A program made the position numbers and the translations under genes. Under the pieces are notes generated by a model. It made no database searches, was not told the origin of the DNA, and saw only the letters and a list, made by a program, of their open reading frames with translations. Shown piece after piece: positions 24,971-34,731 of a DNA stretch of 64,000 nucleotides. Within the stretch, counting starts at the first letter, position 1; every line of letters begins with the position of its first letter. Origin of the DNA: Hyphococcus aureus (lineage in GTDB: Bacteria; Pseudomonadota; Alphaproteobacteria; Caulobacterales; Parvularculaceae). The stretch spans positions 1,364,001 through 1,428,000 of the forward strand of contig NZ_JBHRSH010000001.1 of the NCBI RefSeq assembly GCF_042643165.1. Direction: 5' to 3'.

Positions 24971-27760
24971 ATGGCGGCGAAATCCAAAAGTGAAACGCGT
25001 CTCTACCTCGTTGACGGGTCCGGTTATTTATTCCGGGCCTATTTCGCCATGGCGCGCTCGCGCGAAGGCTTGACGCGTCAGTCAGACGGCTTGCCCGTCG
25101 GCGCCGTGCTCGGCTTTTCAAACATGCTCAACAAGCTCCTGACCGATATGCAGGACGAGCACGACCCGACCCATCTTGCGGTGATCTTTGATTATTCGGG
25201 CAAGACGTTCCGCAATGAGATCTATCCCGACTACAAAGGCAACCGCCCCGATGCGCCGGAAGATCTGATCCCGCAATTTCCGCTGGTGCGCAAGGCGACC
25301 CGGGCGTTCAACGTACCCTGCATTGAGACCGAAGGGTTTGAGGCCGACGATATCATCGCCACCTATGCGCGCAATGTTGAGGCCGATGGCGGTGAAGTGG
25401 TGATCATCTCCTCCGACAAGGATCTGATGCAGCTTGTCTCCGACAAAGTGTCGATGTTCGACCCCATGAAGAACAAGAAGATCGGCCGCGAAGAAGTGAT
25501 TGAAAAATTCGGTCTTGGGCCGGAGCATGTGGTCGACATTCAATCGCTCGCAGGGGACTCCTCCGACAATGTGCCCGGCGTGCCCGGCGTCGGGATCAAA
25601 ACCGCAGCGCAACTGATCGAGGAATATGGCGATCTTGAAACGCTATTGAGCCGTGCGGAAGAGATCAAACAGAACAAGCGGCGCGAAAACCTCATCGAAT
25701 TCGCCGAACAGGCGCGCATTTCAAAAAAGCTTGTGGAATTGCGCACCGATGTGCCGCTGGAGTTCGCCGTCGATGAACTGAAAATGCGGTCAATCGATCT
25801 CGACTTGCTGTTGCCGTTCCTTGAAGAGATGGAGTTCACCAAACTGATTGATCGCGTCAAGCGCGAGGTCGGCATGGCGGACCTTGACGCGCGATCGGGT
25901 CCGCCGCCGGCGCCGGATGGCGACATCGCCTATGAAACCGTTTTCAGTGAACCGGCGCTGAAAGCATGGATTGCGCGCGCCCATGAGCGCGGCGTCATCG
26001 CCGTCGACACCGAAACGGACAGCCTCAACGCCATGCGCGCCAATCTTGTGGGCGTTTCCTTGTCAACGCGCGCAGGGGAGGGCTGTTACATCCCGCTCGG
26101 TCATGGCGCCGAGGGGCTTGCGCTCGATGATGAGGATACGGGAAAGCAAATTCCGCTCGACAAGGCGCTGAAAATTCTAAAGCCCATGCTTGAAGACGAA
26201 AGCATTCTCAAGATCGGACAGAATTTGAAATATGATGCGCTGGTGCTATCGCGTTACGGGATCAATATTGCGCCGTTCGATGACACAATGTTGATGTCCT
26301 ATGCGCTCGACTGCGGCAAGGGCGGGCATGGAATGGACGAGCTTGCCAAACGTCATCTTGATTATGAGACGATCAAGTTTTCCGACGTTGCAGGAACCGG
26401 CAAGAAAGCGAAAACCTTCGATCAGATTGCGATCAAGGAAGCGGCGAAATACGCAGCAGAAGACGCCGACATTACGTTTCGTCTCTGGGAGATCTTGAAA
26501 CCGCGCCTCGCGGCGGAAGGCAAGACGACAGTTTACGAAACGCTGGAGCGTCCTCTCGCGCCGGTCATCGTCGCCATGGAGCGTGAAGGGGTTAAAATCG
26601 ACAAGGCGGTCCTGGCGCGTCTTTCGTCGGATTTTGCGCAGCGCATGGCGGCAGCGGAAGCGGAGGCGCACAAACTTGCGGGCGAGGATTTCAATCTCGG
26701 TTCGCCAAAACAGATTTCCGACATTCTTTTTGGCAAGCTCGGTCTTCCCGGCGGCAAGAAAACCGCTAAGGGCGCCTGGTCCACCAAAGCGGATGTGCTG
26801 GAACAACTTGCGGCGGAAGGGCATGATCTGCCGCAGGTGCTGCTCGACTGGCGCGGGCTTTCCAAGCTCAAAAGCACCTATACGGATTCGCTCCCGGGCG
26901 AGATCAATCCGGAAACGGGGCGGGTGCATACATCCTACGCCATGGCGTCGACCACGACAGGGCGGCTCGCCTCGACCGATCCCAATCTGCAGAACATTCC
27001 CATAAGGACGGAAGACGGGCGCAAAATCAGGACGGCCTTCATTCACGAGAAAGGCAGTGTGCTGGTCTCTGCCGATTACAGCCAGATCGAACTGCGCCTT
27101 GTCGCGCATATCGCTGATCTGAAATCCATGAAGCAGGCTTTTGCAGACGGCGTCGACATTCACGCCTTGACCGCGTCGGAAATGTTCGATGTGCCTGTTG
27201 AAGGCATGGACCCGATGATCCGCCGGCGCGCCAAGGCGATCAATTTTGGCATCATCTACGGCATTTCCGCCTTCGGTCTCGCCAATCAGCTCGGCATATC
27301 CCGCAGCGAGGCGAAAGATTATATCGACGCCTATTTCAAAAAATTTCCCGGCATTCGTCAGTATATGGACGACACGATTGCGTCTGCAAAGGCGGAAGGG
27401 TTTGTGGAGACGATCTTCGGACGGCGCACCTATGTGGGCGGCATCAATGACAAGAACCCGGCCATGCGCGGCTATTCAGAGCGCCAGGCGATCAATGCGC
27501 CTATACAGGGCGCCGCTGCGGATGTTATTCGCCGGGCGATGATCCGTATGCCGGCGGCGCTGAAGAAAGCGCATTTGAACGCCAAAATGCTGCTGCAGGT
27601 TCATGACGAATTGATTTTTGAATGTCCGAAAGATGAGGCGGACAAAACCTGTGCAGTTGTCTCCGAGATCATGGTCGGCGCCCCGGCGCCGGCGGTGACA
27701 TTGTCGGTGCCCTTGATTGTGGACGCGCGCGCCGGCAACAATTGGGACGAAGCGCACTAG
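24971..27760 (+). CDS. polA: DNA polymerase I
   Basis: Polymerase I fills gaps in repair and removes Okazaki primers. From 24971 it has 929 residues with all three domains: the 5'-3' flap exonuclease (about 1-300, starting RLYLVDGSGYLFRA), the 3'-5' proofreading domain (about 320-520) and the A-family polymerase (about 560-929). The proofreading domain keeps the acidic pair in AVDTETDSL, so it should be active. Polymerase motifs A (VSADYSQIELRL), B (RRRAKAINFGIIYG) and C (LLQVHDELIFE) are intact. The longer upstream frame overlaps the VOC gene and is rejected. Confidence 0.98.
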   Translation: MAAKSKSETRLYLVDGSGYLFRAYFAMARSREGLTRQSDGLPVGAVLGFSNMLNKLLTDMQDEHDPTHLAVIFDYSGKTFRNEIYPDYKGNRPDAPEDLIPQFPLVRKATRAFNVPCIETEGFEADDIIATYARNVEADGGEVVIISSDKDLMQLVSDKVSMFDPMKNKKIGREEVIEKFGLGPEHVVDIQSLAGDSSDNVPGVPGVGIKTAAQLIEEYGDLETLLSRAEEIKQNKRRENLIEFAEQARISKKLVELRTDVPLEFAVDELKMRSIDLDLLLPFLEEMEFTKLIDRVKREVGMADLDARSGPPPAPDGDIAYETVFSEPALKAWIARAHERGVIAVDTETDSLNAMRANLVGVSLSTRAGEGCYIPLGHGAEGLALDDEDTGKQIPLDKALKILKPMLEDESILKIGQNLKYDALVLSRYGINIAPFDDTMLMSYALDCGKGGHGMDELAKRHLDYETIKFSDVAGTGKKAKTFDQIAIKEAAKYAAEDADITFRLWEILKPRLAAEGKTTVYETLERPLAPVIVAMEREGVKIDKAVLARLSSDFAQRMAAAEAEAHKLAGEDFNLGSPKQISDILFGKLGLPGGKKTAKGAWSTKADVLEQLAAEGHDLPQVLLDWRGLSKLKSTYTDSLPGEINPETGRVHTSYAMASTTTGRLASTDPNLQNIPIRTEDGRKIRTAFIHEKGSVLVSADYSQIELRLVAHIADLKSMKQAFADGVDIHALTASEMFDVPVEGMDPMIRRRAKAINFGIIYGISAFGLANQLGISRSEAKDYIDAYFKKFPGIRQYMDDTIASAKAEGFVETIFGRRTYVGGINDKNPAMRGYSERQAINAPIQGAAADVIRRAMIRMPAALKKAHLNAKMLLQVHDELIFECPKDEADKTCAVVSEIMVGAPAPAVTLSVPLIVDARAGNNWDEAH

Positions 27761-27828
27761 GGGCGCGGGGCCTGACGCTCAGCAGGAAACGGGCGGCGGG
27801 TCGCACGAATCCGTGCTAACATTTCGAT

Positions 27829-28362
27829 ATGAGCGATTTTTCTTTCACGCTTTTCGACACGTCTCTGGGCCGTTGCGGCATTGCCTGGGGCGCAAAGGGC
27901 GTGCGTTCTGTAAGCTTCCCTGAAGCGAGCGATGAGGCGACCGTAAAACACCTTTGCCGCCGTGCGCCCGGCGCCGCCGAGGCCGACCCGCCCGACGCCA
28001 TTGCGGCGGTCATCAGTGACATCAAGGCGCTGTTCGAGGGCGAGCCCCGCGATCTCTCCCATGCGCGCCTCGACTGGCAAGAGATCGGCAATTTCGAGCG
28101 CGAGGTTTATTTGCTCTCGCTGAAAATCAGGCCGGGCGAGGTGAAGACCTATGGCGATCTTGCAAAGGCGCTGGGTGATGTGGCGCAGTCACGGCGAGTG
28201 GGTCAGGCGCTGGGGCGCAATCCGTTTCCGATTATTGTGCCCTGTCACCGAATTGTCGGCGCCTCCGGCGCCATGACGGGTTTCTCTGCGCCCGGCGGCG
28301 CGGAATTAAAACGCAAGCTTCTGAAAATCGAAGGCGCGCTGGAGCCTGATTTTTTCGACTAA
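27829..28362 (+). CDS. ogt: methylated-DNA--protein-cysteine methyltransferase
   Basis: This enzyme removes methyl groups from O6-methylguanine by suicidal transfer to its own cysteine. The 177-residue protein carries the acceptor Cys139 in IIVPCHRIV and the helix-turn-helix with SRRVGQALGRNP. It lacks the AdaA zinc domain, so it is of the Ogt type. It follows polA by 68 bases on the same strand, a sensible repair neighbourhood, though cotranscription is not shown. Confidence 0.96.
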   Translation: MSDFSFTLFDTSLGRCGIAWGAKGVRSVSFPEASDEATVKHLCRRAPGAAEADPPDAIAAVISDIKALFEGEPRDLSHARLDWQEIGNFEREVYLLSLKIRPGEVKTYGDLAKALGDVAQSRRVGQALGRNPFPIIVPCHRIVGASGAMTGFSAPGGAELKRKLLKIEGALEPDFFD

Positions 28363-28382
28363 GCGGCTACAAACTGAACATT

Positions 28383-29120
28383 TTATAGCGCTTCACCCAA
28401 AAACAAGCCTATCTGAAATCGAGTTTCAGTTTTGTAGTGCATGCCAACTACTATTAAATCGGGATTGCTTTCTCGGCTGATAATGAAAGCTTCCGAAATT
28501 TCATTCAACATATATGAAAGCGCCGGATTAAATCTGCGTGGCGACCACCCGAGTTTTTTTATGATTTTTCTTGAATTAAACGTGGGAGCTTGCAACGCCT
28601 CGCGGGCTAATGCCTTTGCATCTTGATAGGGGTCTGTCTGCAAGTTCGACAAAGGGTCAAATAACCAGAAAAGAGAGTACTCAGGTGTCACCAAGGTTTG
28701 TGCAGTTGGTCCTTTTGAGATCAAGCCGAAATGAAGCAGTTCTGCTACGCCGTCCTCAATTTGCTCCTTTGTTAATTTTGGGAATTCAGCGTGAATCGAT
28801 TCGATTGTAAAATAATCGAATTTTGCACGCCCTTTTGTGGAGGAGTTACACAAATCAAGCGCGATTAATGCTGCGGTCTCCGAAAGTAGAATAGAGGGGA
28901 AGACTTCATCGATCAGCTTCTGCAAGTTGACATCGGTTTGTTGGCGCCAATCAGTAAGTTCTTTTTCAGAAATGTCTTTGTGAGTGACGCTATAGATTGC
29001 TTCCAACAATGACCCGAGCCCGGGAAATAGTAGGTTTCCACCAGTGCTAACTGAGGCATTCACTATTCTTCGTGCCAATAAGCGTTTCGTTGTTGGCATG
29101 ATAAGAGTGTCAGCTTTCAT
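28383..29120 (-). CDS. AT-rich orphan gene coupled to htpX
   Basis: This 245-residue cytoplasmic protein belongs to no family I recognise. Its base composition is clearly more AT-rich than all neighbours, with codons such as TTA, AAA and ATA that are rare nearby, which suggests recent acquisition. The ATG at 29120 overlaps the htpX stop (ATGA), so it is translated in the htpX operon; starts at 29126 and 29099 are alternatives. The N-terminal 45 residues include a Gly-rich, mildly hydrophobic stretch. The middle (KLTKEQIEDGVAELLHFGLI) reads like a winged-helix segment, and a second possible one is near residue 195. Confidence 0.75.
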   Translation of the reverse strand: MKADTLIMPTTKRLLARRIVNASVSTGGNLLFPGLGSLLEAIYSVTHKDISEKELTDWRQQTDVNLQKLIDEVFPSILLSETAALIALDLCNSSTKGRAKFDYFTIESIHAEFPKLTKEQIEDGVAELLHFGLISKGPTAQTLVTPEYSLFWLFDPLSNLQTDPYQDAKALAREALQAPTFNSRKIIKKLGWSPRRFNPALSYMLNEISEAFIISRESNPDLIVVGMHYKTETRFQIGLFLGEAL

Positions 29121-30034
29121 CCCCACGGACCTTTACGGCGGCCTTCAAATGGGGAAGGGCCATCGGGGTCGAGGCGCATGCCGCTTTCCTTTCCCGCCAT
29201 CTCCATCAAGCGATCAATGCGGTTTTGCGTTCCCGGATGCGTGGAGAAAAGATTATCCGCGCCGCGGCCCGAAAGCGGATTGATGATCATCATCTGGCCC
29301 GTTTCGGGATGACGCTCTGCGGTGGCGTTGGGAATTTGCGCGGCGCCGTTTGAAATTTTCGCCAGCGCAGAGGCGAGCCATTCGGGATGGCCGCAGATTT
29401 CAGCGCCCATGCGGTCCGCCTCATATTCGCGGCCGCGGCTGATCGCCATTTGCACCAGCGCCGCCGCCATTGGCGCGAAAATCATGATGGCGATCGCGCC
29501 GATAATGCCGCCGCCATTATTGCGGTTGCCGCCGAAGAACATGGCGAAATTCGCCAGCATGGTGATCGCGCCGGCAAGGGTCGCGGTTACGGTCATGGTC
29601 AGCGTGTCTCGGTTTTTCACATGGGCGAGTTCATGGGCCATGACGCCCGCGACTTCCTGTTCGGTCAGCATGCGCAACAGGCCTGTCGTCGCGGCGACAG
29701 CGGCGTTTTCGGGATTGCGGCCCGTAGCGAAGGCGTTGGGCTGTGCGTTTTCGATAATATAGACTTTCGGCTGGGGCAGTCCCGCTCCTGTGGCAAGCTC
29801 GCGCACAGTTTGCGCATAGCGCCGCGCAACGCCGGAGGCGTGCGCATCGTCGACCTCCTGCGCTTTGTACATGCGCAGCACCATCTTGTCGGAATTCCAG
29901 TAGGCGAAAACATTCATGCCCGCCGCCACAAGAAAGGCGATGGTCATTCCGCCGGCGCCGCCGATCATGTAGCCGACGCCCATGAAAAGCGCGGTCATCG
30001 CCGCAAGCAGCATGCCGGTGCGAAGTGTGTTCAT
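29117..30034 (-). CDS. htpX: membrane zinc protease HtpX
   Basis: HtpX is an inner-membrane protease that degrades damaged membrane proteins under stress. The 305-residue protein starts at 30034 with two helices (about residues 8-45). The zinc motif HELAH is at residues 134-138, and the third ligand Glu is in REYEADRMGAE. Two more helices lie at about 145-195. A longer open frame upstream is rejected because it runs antisense through the DUF1674 gene and adds no domain. The orphan gene at 28383 follows with a 4-base overlap. Confidence 0.96.
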   Translation of the reverse strand: MNTLRTGMLLAAMTALFMGVGYMIGGAGGMTIAFLVAAGMNVFAYWNSDKMVLRMYKAQEVDDAHASGVARRYAQTVRELATGAGLPQPKVYIIENAQPNAFATGRNPENAAVAATTGLLRMLTEQEVAGVMAHELAHVKNRDTLTMTVTATLAGAITMLANFAMFFGGNRNNGGGIIGAIAIMIFAPMAAALVQMAISRGREYEADRMGAEICGHPEWLASALAKISNGAAQIPNATAERHPETGQMMIINPLSGRGADNLFSTHPGTQNRIDRLMEMAGKESGMRLDPDGPSPFEGRRKGPWG

Positions 30035-30103
30035 GGACGGGGCCTCTTTCTTTCCATCGCCATCAAGAGCCCCTATATGTGGGTGCGAAAGGCGCGCTTC
30101 AAT

Positions 30104-30301
30104 ATGGCTGACGAGACCCAGGAATCTCCTCGCAAGGATCTGCCGCCAGCCGCCCAGCGGGCGCTGACGGAGGCTGAGGCGCGCCGCAAGGCGGCTGAAG
30201 CTGAGGCGAAGGCCCGTCCAAAAGAGCTTAACGGCCCGAAAGGTGAGGAGCCGACCCGCTATGGTGACTGGGAGCGCGGCGGCCGGGCCGTGGATTTTTA
30301 G
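30104..30301 (+). CDS. DUF1674 protein (SDHAF4-like)
   Basis: This 65-residue protein ends in the family signature GPKGEEPTRYGDWERGGRAVDF, shared by DUF1674 and mitochondrial succinate dehydrogenase assembly factor 4. SDHAF4 helps flavinylated SdhA join SdhB. The N-terminal half is a charged Ala/Glu-rich helix. The ATG at 30104 is the likely start; 30077 would add nine residues. It is divergent from htpX across about 70 bases. Confidence 0.9.
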   Translation: MADETQESPRKDLPPAAQRALTEAEARRKAAEAEAKARPKELNGPKGEEPTRYGDWERGGRAVDF

Positions 30302-30430
30302 GCGGCGTTCATCTCGCTTCATTTTCTCGTTATACGGCGGGCGCAGCGGCAAGTTCGTCTGTCCGCTGCATGGCGCCGCTGCATATTTGTGATTACGATT
30401 TGCTGCGAAACAGCAATTGAAGGGGCGGTG

Positions 30431-31635
30431 ATGGTTTTTCGGGCGAGTGCATTGGGTGTTGCGGCGTCTTTCGTGGCGGCGGGATGCGGAGCTGCGTCAG
30501 AAGACAAGAACAGCGGCGGCGCACTGGTCGATGTCCGCATACAGCAATTCACCGACCGCCCGATCCCGCGTTTTGCGGTCGACGCCGCGTGGCCCGATCT
30601 TCCCGATGATGTCATTCTTGGTCAGGTGCCGGGCTGGCGGTTGACCGTCACGACAATGTCTGGATATTGCAGCGGCCCAACTCCCTTGGTTTTTCAGATA
30701 CTGGGTTCGATCAGGACCCGCCTATTGCTGTGTGCTGCCGCGCAGCTCCACATGTGTTGACATTTTCGCAGGACGGCGAGTTGGTAGGCGAATGGGGCGG
30801 CGAAGAATTTGCCCCGGAAGTCGACGGCGTCAATCAATGGCCAGCCAATGTGCACGGTCTTTTCGTTGATGACGAAGATAGGGTCTGGATCGGCGGCAAT
30901 GGCGACGGCGATCATGTAGTGTTGAACTTTAACGCAGACGGCGTTTTCATTCGGTCGATTGGGCGCAAAGGACAAACAGCCGGCAACTTCGACCGCGCCA
31001 CGCTCGGCAATCCCGCCGATATCACCCATGATCCGGAAAGCGGCGAAACCCTGATCGCGGACGGCTATATAAACAAGCGCATCATTGGATTTGATCAGGA
31101 AGGCGAGTTCACCCGTTTCTGGGGAGCCTACGCTGCGTCTCCCGATGATGAAACGCGCGAAGGTTCTTTCGACCAGTCACAGGCGTCCAGCAATGCCGAT
31201 GGCGGCGCGGACCCGGAATCGAAAACCTTTGGCGATATCGTCCACTGCATTGTGAAGGGGCCGGGCGATCGCATCTATGTCTGCGACCGGCGCAATAACC
31301 GGTTGCAGGTTTTTGAAACAAGCGACGCAGGCGACACTGTCTTTCTTCAGGATATTGTCTTCGCGCCGGAAACAGGTGGTACACGGACTGTTTCCGATGT
31401 CGCCTTCTCTCCTGACAACGCCTTCATGTATGTTTCCGATATGATGAACGGACAGGTCTGGATTCTGGACGCCAAAACCTATGACTTTCTTGGCGCTGTC
31501 GGGCGCAATGGCCGCTATCCCGGCGAGTTCATCTGGCTCCACAGCGTCGATGTGGACAGCGACGGAAATATTTATACAACCGAAGTGAACAGCGGCCGCC
31601 GCGTCCAGAAATTCGTCTTCACAGGTATAAAATAG
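30431..31635 (+). pseudogene. NHL-repeat lipoprotein interrupted by a 1-base frameshift
   Basis: Two overlapping frames together encode one NHL beta-propeller protein. The first starts at 30431 with a lipoprotein leader (lipobox AAGC) and runs to PDDVILGQVPG. The second frame continues with LAVDRHDNVWILQRPNSL, exactly the expected first propeller strand, then repeats such as VHGLFVDDEDRVWIGG and HCIVKGPGDRIYVCDR to 31635. One base is missing at about 30633: adding a C to GGGCTGG restores PGLAVD. NHL proteins of this type resemble peptidyl-glycine lyases or 6-bladed propellers that bind or cleave ligands in the periplasm. The shift is either a real mutation or a sequencing error. About 400 residues would result if repaired. 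Confidence 0.82.
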
Positions 31636-31806
31636 CGCCTTTGAGGCTTCCCCTTTTATCGCATTCTCCGGTCAGACTGACGCATGGCGCCTTGCCTGAT
31701 CGGGGCGGCGGGGCCATGTTTTTCCCATAACCGGCGGTGAAAAGCCGGAACGGCGGATATGAAAAGGAGGCTTCGCGGGCGCTTTTGTCCCGTGAAGACG
31801 GGGGCT

Positions 31807-32739
31807 ATGGGCATTGCAATCGAGACTGAGGGTCTGCGTAAACGCTTTCGCGGCGTCAACGCTGTCGACGGCGTTGACCTCTCGGTGCCGGAAGGCGCCA
31901 TTTTCGGATTTCTGGGGCCGAATGGGGCGGGCAAGACGACGACGATCCGGCTCCTGCTTGGGCTGCTCAATCCCAATCGCGGACGCATTTCAATTTTCGG
32001 CGAAGACTTACGCCGCAATCGTTTAAGGGCCCTGAAATCCGTAGGCGTCGCATTTGAAACGCCGGCCCATTACGAACATCTGACAGGCCGTGAAAATCTC
32101 GATATTACCCGGCGGCTCTTGAAGCTCGATAAGGCCGAGATTGATCAGGTGCTATCGACGGTGGAGCTTTCCCATGTGGCCGGCCGTCATGTCCGGAAAT
32201 ATTCCCTCGGTATGCGTCATCGTTTGGGGCTCGCCCGCGCGCTTCTCGGCAAGCCAAAGCTTCTTATTTTTGATGAGCCCACCAACGGGCTCGATCCCGT
32301 CGGCATTCGCGAAATGCGCGATTTCATTAAGACTCTGCCGGCGCGCACTGGCGCCACCGTTTTCGTTTCGTCGCATCATCTCGCCGAGATTGAACAGATG
32401 GCGTCCCATGTCGCGGTGATCCATCTCGGCAAGATCGTTTTCCAGGGCGCCATGAATGAGTTGCGCGGGCTTCATGCGCCACGCCTTGAAATCGGCTGCT
32501 CCGATGACGCCAGCGCCTCGGCCATGCTGGGTGGCGGCGCGCGCAAGGTGGAAAGCCGCAATGGCCGTTTGGTGATAGAACTATCCTCGGCGGAGGGCGC
32601 CAAGGCCCGCGCGGCTGCGATCAACAGAAAACTCAATGAAGCAGGCATTGATGTGCACCATCTCGCTATTGCGCCATGGACGCTGGAAGAATTGTTCCTC
32701 CAGCTTATCGGCGCCAAGCCGCAACTCGGACAGGAGTGA
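31807..32739 (+). CDS. ABC transporter ATP-binding protein
   Basis: This 310-residue ATPase starts at 31807. Walker A GPNGAGKT is at residues 37-44, the signature YSLGMRHRLGLARALL follows at about residue 137 and Walker B is LLIFDEPTNGLDP. The C-terminal 80 residues form the extension common in ABC-2 type exporters of the CcmA/NatA class. The permease gene begins nine bases downstream, so the pair forms an exporter or a drug-, bacteriocin- or lipid-handling system. Substrate cannot be deduced. Confidence 0.93.
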   Translation: MGIAIETEGLRKRFRGVNAVDGVDLSVPEGAIFGFLGPNGAGKTTTIRLLLGLLNPNRGRISIFGEDLRRNRLRALKSVGVAFETPAHYEHLTGRENLDITRRLLKLDKAEIDQVLSTVELSHVAGRHVRKYSLGMRHRLGLARALLGKPKLLIFDEPTNGLDPVGIREMRDFIKTLPARTGATVFVSSHHLAEIEQMASHVAVIHLGKIVFQGAMNELRGLHAPRLEIGCSDDASASAMLGGGARKVESRNGRLVIELSSAEGAKARAAAINRKLNEAGIDVHHLAIAPWTLEELFLQLIGAKPQLGQE

Positions 32740-32748
32740 GGAAACGCT

Positions 32749-33558
32749 ATGCTCGCCTCCATTCAGGTCGAATTGATCAAATTGAAACGCTCCAAGATCA
32801 TGCTGGTGATGCTTGCCGGGCCAGCGCTTGTGGCGCTTTTGTTTTTCTCATTACAGGCGAGTGGCGCAAATTTGCGCGCATGGCCGCTTTATTTCTTTGC
32901 GGGGCTGACGGCCTGGGCGACTTTCATGTTGCCGCTGACAGCGACGATCATCGCAACCCTGTTGGCGCAACTTGAGCACGGGCCGAAAACATGGGCGCAT
33001 CTTCTAGCGCTGCCGGTGCCGAAATGGCGTGTCTTCGCTGCGAAGGCGATCGTCGCGCTCGGGCTTATTGCACTGATGAGCTTGCTCACAGGCGGATTGC
33101 TCGCCTTTGGCGGCTGGCTCGCCGGCGCGCTCAATCCAGAAAACAAGTTGATGGACCCGGCGCCGTTTGCAGCGCTTGCGGAGACCATGATGGATGACGA
33201 CGATCAGATGTTCGGTGGGATGGATGTCATGCTCATGGTCCGCGAATGGAAACGCGTCGTCGCCGAAAGGCTCGCTTATGTTTACCTCTCGTCATTTCTT
33301 CTGATTGCAGTTCAGCTCTGGGCGGCCTTTCGTTTCCGCAATTTCCTGATCCCCATGGCGCTCGGTGTCGGCGGCGGGTTCTTTGCGATCTTCGCGCAGG
33401 CATCGGAATACGGCCTCTATTTCCCGTGGTTGATGCCGTTTAATACGCTTGGCTTTATGCCGGAGAATGTGGAGAAGGCGCTCGCGTTCGGCCTTGTGGG
33501 CGGGATCGGGATGAGTTTGCTGATGCTTGTCGATATGAGCAGAATGCAGATCAAGTAA
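32749..33558 (+). CDS. ABC-2 type permease
   Basis: The 269-residue protein has six predicted helices and a polar loop (about residues 130-170, rich in Asp and Met) between helices 3 and 4. It begins IQVELIKLKRSKIM, the amphipathic entry typical of ABC-2 permeases related to lantibiotic-immunity and Nat-type exporters. It is directly downstream of its ATPase and closes that operon. Confidence 0.88.
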   Translation: MLASIQVELIKLKRSKIMLVMLAGPALVALLFFSLQASGANLRAWPLYFFAGLTAWATFMLPLTATIIATLLAQLEHGPKTWAHLLALPVPKWRVFAAKAIVALGLIALMSLLTGGLLAFGGWLAGALNPENKLMDPAPFAALAETMMDDDDQMFGGMDVMLMVREWKRVVAERLAYVYLSSFLLIAVQLWAAFRFRNFLIPMALGVGGGFFAIFAQASEYGLYFPWLMPFNTLGFMPENVEKALAFGLVGGIGMSLLMLVDMSRMQIK

Positions 33559-33702
33559 CCCGGTTGCGCGCAGCCTATTTACTCTGCGAATGCGGTCTGG
33601 GATTTCCGGGTACAACGCCGGCAGTCGTCATTCCATGCGCAAAAAAGCATATGGCTCCCGTCCTGTGCTGTACTCTTCGCTCAAAAGATATTGGGAGAGA
33701 GT

Positions 33703-34728
33703 ATGACGGAATTTTACGAAGCGCCGCCTGTCGACGATCGCGCGATCTGGGATCTTTGGCTTTCCATGCATTACTTCCCGGCGGCGACGGCCGTGCAGGA
33801 GGCGGGCGTTTTTGAAGCGCTTGAAGCTGAGCCTCTGAGTCTTGACGATCTCGCTGACAAGCTCTCTCTCAATCCGAAAGCGCTTGGCGTGGTGATGTCG
33901 CTCGTGGCGGCGCTGGGGCTCGTAAACCGGCGTGAAGGCGTCTGGCGCCTGACGCCTCATGCCAGAACATATCTGCTATCCGGCACAACTTATTCCTGGT
34001 CGCCATTGTTTGAGATTTACAAGAATGGCACGCCTTTGCATGGCGAGCTTCTGTCGCTTTTGAAAACAGGAAAGACGCCTCGTGAGGACAAGCCGTCGGA
34101 TGGCTGGGAGGCGGGCAAGGTGCCCCCTGACGCAGCGCGCAGCATCGCGAAATTTATGCACGCTCATTCCTTGCCTGCGGCGGTGGCGGCGGCCCGTTCC
34201 GGCGCGTTCAGCAAGGTGAAAAAACTGCTCGATGTGGGTGGTGGGTCCGGTGTCTTTTCCATCGCAGCGGCGCAGCGAAACCCATCTCTTAGCGCCACTA
34301 TCATGGATCTCGACACGATGTGTGATGCGGCGTCTGAATTATTCATCGCGTCGTCCGGGGTGGCGGATCGTGTTGACACAATCGCTGTCGATATGTTCCG
34401 GGAGGACTGGCCCACTGGCTATGACGCGTTGTTCTTTTCCAACGTGTTTCATGACTGGGACGACGACATCAACGCGCAATTGTCAAAGAAATCCTTTGAC
34501 GCCCTGCCGTCGGGCGGGCGGATTATTCTCCACGAAATTCTCATGAACGACAATGAAGACGGGCCGATGACACCAGCATCATTTTCTGTCCTCATGCTCC
34601 GCGGCACGAAAGGCAAGCAATATACATTCCGTGAGCTGACGAAATATCTGGAGGACGCCGGTTTTGTCAGTGTCGATGCTGTCCAGACGAGCCCTTATTA
34701 TTCGCTTGTTTCGGCGGTAAAACCTTAG
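33703..34728 (+). CDS. SAM-dependent O-methyltransferase family protein
   Basis: The 341-residue protein combines an N-terminal winged-helix dimerisation domain (about 15-100, ending WRLTPHARTYLL) with a Rossmann methyltransferase domain. The SAM-binding motif is LLDVGGGSGVFS at about residue 170. The late motif FSNVFHDWDDD contains the His-Asp pair that acts as base in hydroxyindole- and flavonoid-type O-methyltransferases. The ATG at 33703 is preceded by GGGAGAGAG. Substrate is unknown. It is convergent with a Crp/Fnr regulator, with three bases between stops. Confidence 0.9.
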   Translation: MTEFYEAPPVDDRAIWDLWLSMHYFPAATAVQEAGVFEALEAEPLSLDDLADKLSLNPKALGVVMSLVAALGLVNRREGVWRLTPHARTYLLSGTTYSWSPLFEIYKNGTPLHGELLSLLKTGKTPREDKPSDGWEAGKVPPDAARSIAKFMHAHSLPAAVAAARSGAFSKVKKLLDVGGGSGVFSIAAAQRNPSLSATIMDLDTMCDAASELFIASSGVADRVDTIAVDMFREDWPTGYDALFFSNVFHDWDDDINAQLSKKSFDALPSGGRIILHEILMNDNEDGPMTPASFSVLMLRGTKGKQYTFRELTKYLEDAGFVSVDAVQTSPYYSLVSAVKP

Positions 34729-34731
34729 TGG

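Noticed and set aside
29387..30103. Long plus-strand extension upstream of the DUF1674 protein
   Set aside because: The extension runs antisense to htpX and only the last 65 residues match a family.
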